The notes under the pieces were generated by a model. That model ran no database searches and had not been told where the DNA came from. It worked only from the letters and a program-made list of their open reading frames with translations. A stretch of DNA of 64,000 nt, taken from contig JAGI01000002.1 in the NCBI GenBank assembly GCA_000526575.1, positions 3,167,001 through 3,231,000 of the forward strand, read 5' to 3'. Below, one piece after another: positions 8,123-16,944 of this stretch; position 1 is the first letter of the stretch; every line of letters starts with the position of its first letter. The translations under genes and the position numbers were made by a program. This DNA is from Clostridium sp. 12(A). Its GTDB lineage: Bacteria; Bacillota; Clostridia; Lachnospirales; Lachnospiraceae.

Positions 8123-9535
8123 ATGGTTAATACAAAAATGAGAGGTCTTACAGCAGCCCAGCTGGTTGCTGATATGGGCCCGGGATGGAACCTTGGAAAT
8201 TCTCTGGAATCTGAGTACAACGAGACTTATTGGGGAAATCCAGCGACCACAAAAGAAATGATTGATAAAATTGCAGCAAAGGGATTTAAGACCTTACGTG
8301 TACCAGTGAGATGGGACGACAGCTATTCCAATCCATCAAACTATACCATAAAAACTGAATTCATGGATCGGGTGGAAACCGTTGTGAACTATGGTCTTCA
8401 AAATGGAATGTACGTGATTATTAATGTTCACCATAATGATTCGCAGACCATGGTCTCAACAGACGGCTCCGTTCAGCAACGAGTAAAGGATGAACTCATA
8501 GCAATTTGGAAACAGGTGGGGAACCGTTTTAAAGATTATGGAGATTATCTGATTTTTGAAACCATCAATGAACCAAGATATCAAGAGGACTGGAATGGAA
8601 ATACAGCATTTTATGAATGTGTGAACGAGTATAATGAAGCCAGCCGTGCTGCTATGCGTGGTACCGGTGGTAACAATAGCTCCAGACTGATTATGATGCC
8701 GACTTACGCTGCTTCTTCTGACAGCACTAAAATTTCCATCTGGAAAAAACTTGCTGCTGATGATATGATCGCAGTTTCCATTCATGCGTATCTGCCCTAT
8801 GATTTTGCTTTTGATGGCAAGGGACACTCCAATTGGACGGAATCCGATTATTATGATTTAAGTGCCGTTTTCCTTCGGCTGAATTCAACGTTTATAAAAA
8901 AAGGCCTGCCTGTTGTCATTGGAGAGTTTGGTGCAACGGGTAAGGATAATGTGGCTGACCGTGAAAAATTTGCGAAAGCATATGCGACGTTTGCAAAGAA
9001 ATATAAAATGCCTTGTGTCTGGTGGGATAATAACCTCTTTGGTACGGGGGCTGAGATGTTTGGTATTTTTGACCGCACATCCTTAAACTTTGTCTACGGC
9101 GGCATTGCTGATGCTATTATAAATGTTTACAAAAGCAACACTGACGATGATGATGATGACGATACGAACCCTCCCCTCTTTAAGGGTGCCTCCACTGCTA
9201 CTAATTGGGCACAGGCTGTTACCGCTCCCACTTCAAGATACGGCGGTAGGCTGGATCCTTCCATTATTAAGCAAGGGGGATATTTCTATATTGAATACAG
9301 CGGCACCAAAGATCAGGTAGAGCTGATTTTCCAGAGCTTATCTGGAGGTAATAACTGGTGTAAAATTCCTATGAGTGAATCCGGAAGTATCGATGGACAT
9401 TATTATGCAAAATATTCTTACGACAACTGTGTGAAAGCATTTGGTTCAGATTTTGAAAATCTGCTGGATATCATTCATGTAGGAGCTACGGACAAACCAG
9501 TGACCGTTTACTTGCTGAGTTATAATCACAAATAA
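8123..9535 (+). CDS. Glycoside hydrolase family 5 endoglucanase with C-terminal accessory domain
   Basis: 470-residue cellulase-type enzyme expected to cleave beta-1,4-glucans. The GH5 catalytic domain spans about residues 8-335: GWNLGNSLE near 21, RVPVRW near 59, HH at 103-104, the acid/base Glu150 in TINEP and the nucleophile Glu268 in VIGEFG. A run of seven aspartates (341-347) links it to a C-terminal beta-rich domain of about 115 residues that resembles carbohydrate-binding modules on clostridial cellulases. The oddity is the N-terminus: no signal peptide is encoded, and an in-frame TGA lies 18 bases upstream of the ATG, so the protein as annotated would stay in the cytoplasm. Confidence 0.88.
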   Translation: MVNTKMRGLTAAQLVADMGPGWNLGNSLESEYNETYWGNPATTKEMIDKIAAKGFKTLRVPVRWDDSYSNPSNYTIKTEFMDRVETVVNYGLQNGMYVIINVHHNDSQTMVSTDGSVQQRVKDELIAIWKQVGNRFKDYGDYLIFETINEPRYQEDWNGNTAFYECVNEYNEASRAAMRGTGGNNSSRLIMMPTYAASSDSTKISIWKKLAADDMIAVSIHAYLPYDFAFDGKGHSNWTESDYYDLSAVFLRLNSTFIKKGLPVVIGEFGATGKDNVADREKFAKAYATFAKKYKMPCVWWDNNLFGTGAEMFGIFDRTSLNFVYGGIADAIINVYKSNTDDDDDDDTNPPLFKGASTATNWAQAVTAPTSRYGGRLDPSIIKQGGYFYIEYSGTKDQVELIFQSLSGGNNWCKIPMSESGSIDGHYYAKYSYDNCVKAFGSDFENLLDIIHVGATDKPVTVYLLSYNHK

Positions 9536-9555
9536 ATAGATAGACAGACTAAAAA

Positions 9556-9618
9556 GGTCCCTCAAGGGGATGCACCTTAAAACGGTGTATCCCCTTGAGG
9601 GACCATAAATTTATTTTT
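9556..9618. terminator. Bidirectional terminator between GH5 and chemotaxis genes
   Basis: A 21-bp stem (9556-9576 with 9584-9604; GGTCCCTCAAGGGGAT at its base) has T-rich tails on both strands: TTTATTTTTTTT on the plus strand and TTTTT on the minus strand. It separates two convergent genes. Confidence 0.9.
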
Positions 9619-9619
9619 T

Positions 9620-11299
9620 TTACATCTTTAACTGAAATCTCTGTATCAGAGCCTTTAACATATGTGCCTGGTTTGCCATTTCCTGACTGGCAGCTGCGCT
9701 TTCTTCAGAGGTAGCAGAGTTGGTTTGTACCACACTTGAGATCTGGTCGATTCCAAGGGTCACCTGAGCTACGGCGTCTGCCTGTTCCTCAGAAGCACTG
9801 GAAATCCGATAGACAAGCTCAGCCACGGACTGAGAGGAATGAACGATGCGGTCCATGGATTCTGCGGTCTCTCTGGCAATGTGATTTCCTGTTTCAATGG
9901 AGCTTAAGGCGCGTTCAATAAGAACGGCAGTATTTTTCGATGCTTCCTGACTCTTGTTTGCCAGGTTTCTTACTTCGTCAGCGACCACGGCAAAGCCTTT
10001 GCCGGCGTCTCCTGCTCTGGCGGCCTCTACGGCTGCATTCAAAGCAAGGATATTGGTCTGGAATGCGATGTCTTCAATGGTCTTAATGACTTTACTGATC
10101 TCAGAGGAGGCTTCGCTTATATTGTCCATGGCACCGGTTAAATCCTGCATTCTTGCTTTTCCGGATTCTAACTCAGTGGCAGTATTTGATACCTGGAGAT
10201 CTGTTTCCTTTGCATTTTCCGCATTGAGGGAAATGTTATTGGAAATATCAGTGATGGTAGCAGCCAGCTCCTGAATGGCAGATGCCTGTTCAGTAGCACC
10301 CTGGCTTAAGGCCTGTGCACTGCTTGCAACCTGCTCTGCACCGTTAGCCACCTGATCTGAGGATTCTGCGATTCTTCCCATCACATCATTTAAAGAGTCG
10401 GTAAGGTTTTGTATGGAAATCTGAACGGGCCGGAATTCTCCTTTGAATTCTTCCACGTCATTGGGAATATTAAAATCACCCTGAGCCATACGTCCGGTGG
10501 TGTCAGATATGTAATCCATATAGTAGGAGATTCGTGACATCATGGTTCTCATGCTGTCGGCCAGGTTACCAAGCTCATCCTCTGACTGGTATTTTAGGCT
10601 GCATTTTAATTCTCCCTGGGCCATACGGTCTGCCACTTCTTTCAGTTCATCAAGAGGATCTGTAATTCCTTTTGTAATACGAAGTGCGATGATGACAGAT
10701 GCTATAATGGAAGAAATAACAATAACCGTCATAATCACCATAAAGACTTCCGCCTGTCCAGCCAGCTTGGCAGACATGGACTCTCCAGCGGTCGACTTAT
10801 CTGTGAGCATGGTGTTGATTAAAGTACCGATTTCAGCCGCAAGAGGTGCTGCATTGCTGCGGAAGAACTTCATCGCTTCGGTGGATGACTTTGCTCTGAG
10901 AGAAACGGTCTGATCTCTAAATCCCTCATAGGTCTTCATCTTCTCGGTCAGTTCCTGATAAAGCTTTTTCTCGGAATCGGTATTCATATATTCCTTGACC
11001 TTTTCCATCTTTTCGTTAATCAATTGAATCTGACTATTTAACGTCTCTTCCTGTTTCTTTGCATCCGCTTCATTATCCGCAAGAATAATGTATAGAACGG
11101 TGGCTCTGTGTGCCTGGAACGCCTGTCCCAGACTTCCAATCTCTCCCTGAGAAAAACCATAATCCCGAAGTTCTCTGGTGTATTCTTTATCTGTAGTGCG
11201 GATAAGCTGGATTCCGATGACTCCTGCAAGTCCGGAAAACATTACTACGATAAGAAACGCAATTAATAATCTTTTTTTGACTTTTAATTTGTTAATCAT
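9620..11299 (-). CDS. Methyl-accepting chemotaxis protein
   Basis: 559-residue membrane receptor that signals to CheA/CheW. Order: basic N-terminus and first helix (about 10-30), an extracellular four-helix-bundle ligand domain (about 40-185, [20 protein letters not shown]), second helix (about 187-207), a HAMP domain starting [19 protein letters not shown], and a long coiled-coil signalling domain with the invariant hairpin tip [20 protein letters not shown]. No C-terminal NWETF-type pentapeptide is present. No other chemotaxis gene is in the window, so it is a stand-alone receptor. GGGGAGGAG precedes the ATG. Confidence 0.93.
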   Translation of the reverse strand: MINKLKVKKRLLIAFLIVVMFSGLAGVIGIQLIRTTDKEYTRELRDYGFSQGEIGSLGQAFQAHRATVLYIILADNEADAKKQEETLNSQIQLINEKMEKVKEYMNTDSEKKLYQELTEKMKTYEGFRDQTVSLRAKSSTEAMKFFRSNAAPLAAEIGTLINTMLTDKSTAGESMSAKLAGQAEVFMVIMTVIVISSIIASVIIALRITKGITDPLDELKEVADRMAQGELKCSLKYQSEDELGNLADSMRTMMSRISYYMDYISDTTGRMAQGDFNIPNDVEEFKGEFRPVQISIQNLTDSLNDVMGRIAESSDQVANGAEQVASSAQALSQGATEQASAIQELAATITDISNNISLNAENAKETDLQVSNTATELESGKARMQDLTGAMDNISEASSEISKVIKTIEDIAFQTNILALNAAVEAARAGDAGKGFAVVADEVRNLANKSQEASKNTAVLIERALSSIETGNHIARETAESMDRIVHSSQSVAELVYRISSASEEQADAVAQVTLGIDQISSVVQTNSATSEESAAASQEMANQAHMLKALIQRFQLKM

Positions 11300-11509
11300 T
11301 CGTTCTCCTCCCCGGTTTCATGCCCTTCTTAAGCCTCTGATCTATGTATCATATCACACGTTGATTCAGTATAAGTTGCATGCCTGGTTTATTGATTCAT
11401 TATAATTTTTTTAAGTTTAATAGTCAATGCTCATACTATACTATATTTGTTAAGTATTTTAATAAATGAAGGTCTATTTATACAAATTACTTCCATGTAA
11501 AATTATGGT

Positions 11510-11521
11510 AATTTGCAAATT
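11510..11521. promoter_or_regulatory. Palindrome upstream of the glycan operon promoter
   Basis: AATTTGCAAATT is a perfect 12-base palindrome 31 bases before the -35 box of the glycan operon. Its position suits an activator or repressor site. The remainder of the 11300-11605 gap is AT-rich with no gene. Confidence 0.3.
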
Positions 11522-11552
11522 GCATCCATCCACTAATTACTGAACACTATCT

Positions 11553-11581
11553 TTGACTTTAATCTTTTAATTGGATATGAT
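11553..11581 (+). promoter_or_regulatory. Promoter of the GT2-GtrA / PilZ synthase operon
   Basis: TTGACT (11553-11558), 17-base spacer, TATGAT (11576-11581). This is a good sigma-A-type promoter placing the start of transcription near 11588, so the operon leader is only about 20-40 bases. Confidence 0.75.
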
Positions 11582-11605
11582 AAAATATGAATTCACTAAA
11601 TAAAG

Positions 11606-12724
11606 ATGATGGGATGGGATATAAAAATGGAGATTTTGGAAAAAAACAGAATCATTCTCATACCCGCTTATGAACCGGATTCCAGGCTGATATCTTATGT
11701 GAAGGAATTAAACGGACATGGGCTGCATGACATCGTAATCGTAAATGACGGGTCAGGAGAATCCCATAAGAATATTTTTGGCACATTGAAGGAAATGGGC
11801 TGTGTAGTTCTTACCCATAAATACAATCAGGGAAAAGGAATGGCCCTTAAAACCGGTTATCACTATATCCATGATACCTATCCGGATTATGCCTGTATCA
11901 TCACGGCAGATGCTGACGGTCAGCATGCGGCCGAGGATGTGTTTCGTATGGCCAATGAAGCTGTAAAAAATCCGGACAGCCTTATATTAGGGGAGCGGAA
12001 TTTTAAACAATCAGGAATACCAGCAAAATCTCTTATGGGAAACCGGCTGACCTCAACCATATTTGCCTTGTTCTTTGGCCGCTACCTTCCCGACACTCAG
12101 ACCGGCTTACGGGCGTTTGGACCAATGCTTACAGAACTTATGTGGGGAATCTTAGGAGAGCGGTTCGAGTATGAAACCAGAGTCTTAATCTATTGTATCC
12201 GATCAAAGGTTCCCATCGTACCGGTTGAGATTCAGACCATATATGAGAATGAGAACAGAGGCACACATTTTCACCCCATAAAGGACAGCTTTAAGATTAT
12301 ATCCGTAATCACCTCGGATTTTATGAAGTTTATTTCCACCAGCATTCTCTGCGCTGCCATTGATATAGGACTGGCCTGGCTCCTCTTTGACCTGTTACGG
12401 CGTTTTTTGCCGGGGGCTGACTTTTTAAGAATAATGACTGCCACAGCAGCAGCAAGAGTGGTATCCATTGGTGTTAATTATTTTTTAAATAAGAACCTGG
12501 TGTTCTGCAATGAGCACACCGGAACGAATTCCCTCTTCCGGTACCTGGCTTTGTGCGCCTTAAATATGGTGCTATCTGCGTTAAGCGTCTACCTTCTTCA
12601 TACCTATCTGCGTATGGATGAAAAGGCAGCAAAGATTATTTGTGATGTGATTTTGTTTCTTTTTAATTATCAGCTGCAGTCTCGCTGGGTATTTGCAATC
12701 AGAGGATTAAACCATGAGCCATGA
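11606..12724 (+). CDS. Family 2 glycosyltransferase fused to a GtrA-like membrane domain
   Basis: 372-residue two-domain protein. Residues 1-235 are a GT-A glycosyltransferase of the polyprenyl-phosphate hexose synthase type (VNDGS at 46-50, DADGQH at 102-107, TQTGLRAF). Residues about 238-365 contain four hydrophobic helices of the GtrA/DPMS family (FMKFISTSILCAAIDIGLAW, NYFLNKNLVF), thought to flip or anchor lipid-linked sugars. The likely role is making an undecaprenyl-phosphate sugar donor for the following membrane enzymes. Start choice is uncertain: ATG 11606 has no clear ribosome site, while the in-frame ATG at 11627 follows GGGATGGGA. Its end overlaps the next gene by 11 bases. Confidence 0.87.
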   Translation: MMGWDIKMEILEKNRIILIPAYEPDSRLISYVKELNGHGLHDIVIVNDGSGESHKNIFGTLKEMGCVVLTHKYNQGKGMALKTGYHYIHDTYPDYACIITADADGQHAAEDVFRMANEAVKNPDSLILGERNFKQSGIPAKSLMGNRLTSTIFALFFGRYLPDTQTGLRAFGPMLTELMWGILGERFEYETRVLIYCIRSKVPIVPVEIQTIYENENRGTHFHPIKDSFKIISVITSDFMKFISTSILCAAIDIGLAWLLFDLLRRFLPGADFLRIMTATAAARVVSIGVNYFLNKNLVFCNEHTGTNSLFRYLALCALNMVLSALSVYLLHTYLRMDEKAAKIICDVILFLFNYQLQSRWVFAIRGLNHEP

Positions 12725-14987
12725 AGAGAAAAAGAGAAATATATTTTTTATTATAACGATGATTCTCATGACCCTGTATTTGGGCTGGCGCATCTTCTTT
12801 ACGCTGCCCATTCATGAAGGAATCCTTAACCTCATATTTGGAGTTCTCCTTGTGGGTGCTGAGATGATTACCGTATTTACCACCTTCGAGCTGTTTTATC
12901 AAAAGATGAGGCTTAATAAGTTCCAGCTGGAGCGCCCTGTAGTTTCTGAGGAACATTATCCCCATGTGGATGTGTTTATTGCCACTCACAATGAGCCTGT
13001 TGATATCCTTTATAAAACCGTCAATGCCTGCACTTTTATGGAATATCCGGATAAGAATAAGGTGCACGTTTACCTCTGTGACGACGGAGACCGACAAGCG
13101 GTTAAGGAGCTGGCAGACCAGTTTGGCATCGGGTACCTGGGACTGTCTGGAAATAAAGAGGCAAAATCCGGTAACTACAACAATGCCCTTAAGAATACTT
13201 CTTCCCCCCTTATTGCTACCTTTGACGCGGACATGATTCCTCAGCGCATGTTCTTAATGAAAACAGTCCCCTATTTTTTACTGTCTAAATTTAAGAAAGA
13301 GGATGGCACCTGGAGGTTACGGCGGGAGGATGAAATGGAATCTGCCATAAAGCTGGGTCTGGTCCAGACACCTCAAAGCTTTTATAACCCGGATTTATTT
13401 CAGTTTAACTTATATGCGGAGGGAAACATCCCAAACGAGCAGGATTTTTTTTCCAAAGAAGTCAATATAATGAGAAATTCCTCCAATGCCGTTGCTTATA
13501 CCGGAAGCAATACCGTGATTTTAAGAGAAGGTATGGAAGAAATCGGTGGATTTCCCTTAAAGACCATTACAGAAGACTTAGAGACCAGCATACGTCTGCA
13601 GAAAGCAGGCTATGTCACCTATGCAACGGATGAAGTCCTCGCTGCAGGTCTGACCACCACCACCATAAAAAGTATGTTAAAGCAGAGAGTGCGCTGGGCC
13701 AGAGGTGTGATCCAGAGCCTTCAGAACACCCATGCCATCTGTACGAAAAAGCTCAGGTTTAAAGCAAGAATAACGTATTTAAACAGCTTTTTATATTGGT
13801 GGTCTTTTTTTAACCGTTTGATCTTTATTATATCACCTGTCCTGTTCGCACTCTTTGATTTTCAGATTGTGAATGCAAGCTTTTGGGATGTGGTGATCAT
13901 CTGGCTGCCGGCTTATTTTTTTTACAGCCTTTCCATGCGATATTTGTCGGGAAACATCAGAAATCAGCGATGGAGCCAGGTCATCGATACGATTTTCATG
14001 CCATATCTTATCCTTCCAGTTGTCCTTGAGACCCTTCATATTCATGAGAGGACCTTTAAAGTAACCAACAAGAAAAAGGAAGGCGATGGTACCGGATATA
14101 ACCTGATACTCTTTGCCCTTCCCCACGTAATATTGCTTGCCCTGTCTCTGGCAGCCATGATACGTTTTGTTCATGGAAAATATGGTTCGGCTCTGTTTTA
14201 CAGCAGTGTTATTATTTTTTGGATCTCCTATAACATGGTTGCCCTTTGTTATGCTATACTCTTTATGTCAGGTAGAAAAGCTTACCGGTTCAGTGAACGA
14301 ATCGGTGCGGAAGAAACCATATTGATTGAGGATGGGAACAAACAATATGAGGGGAAGACCATAGATGTCTCGGATACCGGAGTCTCTTTTTCTTCTAAGA
14401 CACCTATTTATCTTCCTGGGGATAAAACCATTCATTTTACTATAGTGACCCCTTATTATAAGGCAAAGCTTTTAGGTAAGATCGTTTATGTGAAGGAGTA
14501 TAAAGGCGGCTGGCGGTACTCGGCAGAAGTAAAGCCTGTCAATGAGGAGAGCAAACGCCAGTTCATGCAGGTCATTTACGACAGAAACCATACCTTGCCA
14601 AAGCAGATGGATTTATGGATTACTGCCTATGACGACCTGATAAGAAATATGAAAATGCGTACCAGCAGGCCCGTGTCAGATAAAAGAGCCCTTCCCCGCA
14701 TCATTCTGGATCAGAAGATCGTATTTAAAAATGGGGGAGCCTGCAGGTTAAAAAGCTTTAATTACAAATACTTTTCCGTGGTAGATTTTGTAACAGAGAG
14801 TAAGGATGACCGCTTTCTATACAAAACAAAAAGCGGTATCATGCTGGTGCTTAAAAGGACTGGTAAGCTTGTGAAACATTCATCGGAAGAGCTTTTTGAG
14901 TTAGTTAACCTCAATCAGCTTATGAAAAAAGATCAAATCAATCAGGTCCTTATGGACCTTACCAGTGCAGAGGAGAATGGAGAATAA
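12714..14987 (+). CDS. BcsA-like processive glycosyltransferase with PilZ c-di-GMP domain
   Basis: 757-residue membrane synthase related to cellulose synthase BcsA. Two N-terminal helices precede a GT2 domain with all catalytic signatures: DDGD (123-126), DAD (171-173), TED (286-288) and QRVRW (324-328). Further helices lie about 355-520, then a PilZ domain with both c-di-GMP-binding elements, RFSER (525-529, RxxxR) and DVSDTG (551-556, DxSxxG). About 150 residues of unknown type follow. Expected activity is polymerising a sugar and extruding the chain when c-di-GMP is bound. No BcsB or BcsZ partner lies nearby, so the polymer need not be cellulose. It overlaps its upstream neighbour by 11 bases and directly abuts its downstream neighbour. 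Confidence 0.9.
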   Translation: MSHEEKKRNIFFIITMILMTLYLGWRIFFTLPIHEGILNLIFGVLLVGAEMITVFTTFELFYQKMRLNKFQLERPVVSEEHYPHVDVFIATHNEPVDILYKTVNACTFMEYPDKNKVHVYLCDDGDRQAVKELADQFGIGYLGLSGNKEAKSGNYNNALKNTSSPLIATFDADMIPQRMFLMKTVPYFLLSKFKKEDGTWRLRREDEMESAIKLGLVQTPQSFYNPDLFQFNLYAEGNIPNEQDFFSKEVNIMRNSSNAVAYTGSNTVILREGMEEIGGFPLKTITEDLETSIRLQKAGYVTYATDEVLAAGLTTTTIKSMLKQRVRWARGVIQSLQNTHAICTKKLRFKARITYLNSFLYWWSFFNRLIFIISPVLFALFDFQIVNASFWDVVIIWLPAYFFYSLSMRYLSGNIRNQRWSQVIDTIFMPYLILPVVLETLHIHERTFKVTNKKKEGDGTGYNLILFALPHVILLALSLAAMIRFVHGKYGSALFYSSVIIFWISYNMVALCYAILFMSGRKAYRFSERIGAEETILIEDGNKQYEGKTIDVSDTGVSFSSKTPIYLPGDKTIHFTIVTPYYKAKLLGKIVYVKEYKGGWRYSAEVKPVNEESKRQFMQVIYDRNHTLPKQMDLWITAYDDLIRNMKMRTSRPVSDKRALPRIILDQKIVFKNGGACRLKSFNYKYFSVVDFVTESKDDRFLYKTKSGIMLVLKRTGKLVKHSSEELFELVNLNQLMKKDQINQVLMDLTSAEENGE

Positions 14988-16871
14988 ATGATGAGTATTA
15001 TCGTTCATGCTGTCATGGCAATCCTGCTCCTGTGTTCCATGATCGGCTATTTTAAATTAGTGGGGAAAAAGCTTAAGCTATTGCCGGAATTTGTTTCTGT
15101 CTTTGTTTTTTCTTCCATAGCCTGTGTTGTTTATATCGGAGGTATTTTTAACCTTTTACTTCCTGGTGCCATACTTGTTTTTTTTGTTGGCCTTATTTCC
15201 TTTGCTTACTTTTTAAGTAAGACATGCTTAAAAAAAGAGTGCATACACTTTAAAATCACCCTGTTTCAGGGAATGTTCTTTGTGGGCAGCATGTTCTTCC
15301 TTTATCTGTTAAGCATCAGTAAATTGACCCATTATGATAATTTTTCCCACTGGGCCATTGCATTAAAGGTCATGCTGAGTACCAACGCATTTCCCACCGC
15401 GGCCTCAGAGCTGATTGACTTTAAAAACTATCCGCTTGGAACGACTTCGTTTCTATATTATATCTGCCGGTTTGTCGGTCATTCCCAGGCTGTCATGCTG
15501 ATTGGACAGGGACTGTTGATATTTGCCTGCTTCTATGGGATATTCGGTATAATTAAAGAAAAAAAGAGATTTCTCCTCTATGGGTTTTTAGGGGCTGGCT
15601 GTTCGGTTCTCTCCTTTTTTAATATAACCATCCGTATTAATAACCTGCTGGTGGATTTTATCCTGCCCATCTACACCCTGGTCTTATTTGTAATCGCATA
15701 CCGATATAAGGATTGTATGAAAAAAGCCTGTGTCTGTACCGTTCCCATTGCAGGACTTTTGATGATCGTGAAAAATACAGGTACGATCTATGCAGGCATT
15801 GGGCTTTTGTTTCTGGTCTATCAGTGGCTTAAGAATCGAGAAAAACCGCTGTTAAAGACAGGCATTATGCTTCTTTTCTCTATCTCTGCCTCATTTCTTC
15901 CCTATGTGCTTTGGAGCCTTCATATGGCTGTGAGCTTTCAGGGAGTGAAAAATAAATTTGATGTTTCCGCAGATACCCTTAACAATGCTTCAGCAGGTAA
16001 AAGCGGGGAGGACATCAATAAAATCGTGACTCTTTTTGTGAAATCCGCCCTTGATATAAACACCAGGCCCACCCTGGGTGTTCTGGCGTTTCATGTGGCT
16101 GCCATATTGACCATGATATTTGCAATTACCGTCTTAAAAAAGAAATGGAACTTATGGAAAGCATTGATTGCTCTTGATGTGGTGCTCATTAGCTATTATC
16201 TGGGTATATTAGCCCTTTATATCTTCTCAATGCCTCTTGATGAAGCCATTCGGCTGGCAGGCTTTGACCGGTATGCTTCCAGTATTGTGGTGCTATTTGC
16301 AGGCGGTCTGATCCTTTGTGCCACCGTTGATATAGAAAATGCATTCTACTACCGGATGAATGAAGTACCGGATTACCGGGCATTTAAAACGGTGGAGAGT
16401 AAGGACCGGTATCAAAAGGGAGTCATTGGTGTGATTGGCGTGTCCATGGCGCTTCTCATGTCCGAATATAATGGTATGTATACCATACAGAAAGGGTATG
16501 AGACCACATTGCCCTATGAGGTCAAGGCAGTGACTGGAGACCGGTGGTATAAAAAAGGAGACGTGGATCAGAGTAAATATTTATTCTACGCGTCAGACAG
16601 AGACAGCCAGGTGACCAATTATTACATGCAATACCTTGGGAAATATATGCTTTACGCACCTCACGTGGACGGAATCTGTGCTTTCTATGAGGATAATATG
16701 ACAAACCTCTTAAGCGGATACGATTATCTGGTCATGGTAGAAAGTGATGCTCCGGCCAAGTATCTGCTGAAAAAGCATTATGGAGTTACCGGAGGAGAAG
16801 GAATTTATAAAATCATTGCTTCCGGTGGTGAAGGCGCTGAAAAAAAGGTGGAGCTTGTACCGCAGACGTAA
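14988..16871 (+). CDS. Large polytopic membrane protein, GT-C-like (envelope glycan)
   Basis: 627 residues with at least a dozen hydrophobic segments up to about residue 500 and a hydrophilic C-terminal domain. After the third or fourth helix the loop reads LTHYDNFSHWAIALKV with a downstream NYPLGTTSF, resembling the acidic first outer loop of GT-C lipid-dependent glycosyltransferases and of polymer ligases; this is a resemblance, not an assignment. The ATG is directly after the synthase stop (TAAATGATG), so it is translationally coupled. Context suggests it transfers, ligates or exports the product of the PilZ synthase. A strong bidirectional terminator follows. Confidence 0.75.
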   Translation: MMSIIVHAVMAILLLCSMIGYFKLVGKKLKLLPEFVSVFVFSSIACVVYIGGIFNLLLPGAILVFFVGLISFAYFLSKTCLKKECIHFKITLFQGMFFVGSMFFLYLLSISKLTHYDNFSHWAIALKVMLSTNAFPTAASELIDFKNYPLGTTSFLYYICRFVGHSQAVMLIGQGLLIFACFYGIFGIIKEKKRFLLYGFLGAGCSVLSFFNITIRINNLLVDFILPIYTLVLFVIAYRYKDCMKKACVCTVPIAGLLMIVKNTGTIYAGIGLLFLVYQWLKNREKPLLKTGIMLLFSISASFLPYVLWSLHMAVSFQGVKNKFDVSADTLNNASAGKSGEDINKIVTLFVKSALDINTRPTLGVLAFHVAAILTMIFAITVLKKKWNLWKALIALDVVLISYYLGILALYIFSMPLDEAIRLAGFDRYASSIVVLFAGGLILCATVDIENAFYYRMNEVPDYRAFKTVESKDRYQKGVIGVIGVSMALLMSEYNGMYTIQKGYETTLPYEVKAVTGDRWYKKGDVDQSKYLFYASDRDSQVTNYYMQYLGKYMLYAPHVDGICAFYEDNMTNLLSGYDYLVMVESDAPAKYLLKKHYGVTGGEGIYKIIASGGEGAEKKVELVPQT

Positions 16872-16875
16872 TAGA

Positions 16876-16925
16876 AAAGCCCCCATTATAGAACCAACTA
16901 ATTTAGGTTCTATAATGGGGGCTTT
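16876..16925. terminator. Bidirectional terminator between glycan operon and flavodiiron gene
   Basis: A perfect 20-bp stem (16876-16895 with 16906-16925; core GCCCCCATTATAGAACC) with a 10-base loop. T-rich bases flank it on both strands, matching the convergent gene arrangement. Confidence 0.9.
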
Positions 16926-16944
16926 CCCTGTTTCCTGCCGTACG

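Noticed and set aside
8028-8125. Frameshifted signal peptide of the GH5 gene
   Set aside because: The upstream 24-codon ORF has no hydrophobic core in any frame that could restore a signal peptide by one or two base changes.
9140-9170. GAT repeat in the GH5 linker as a phase-variation tract
   Set aside because: The repeat unit is three bases, so slippage changes only linker length, and the tract is short and interrupted.
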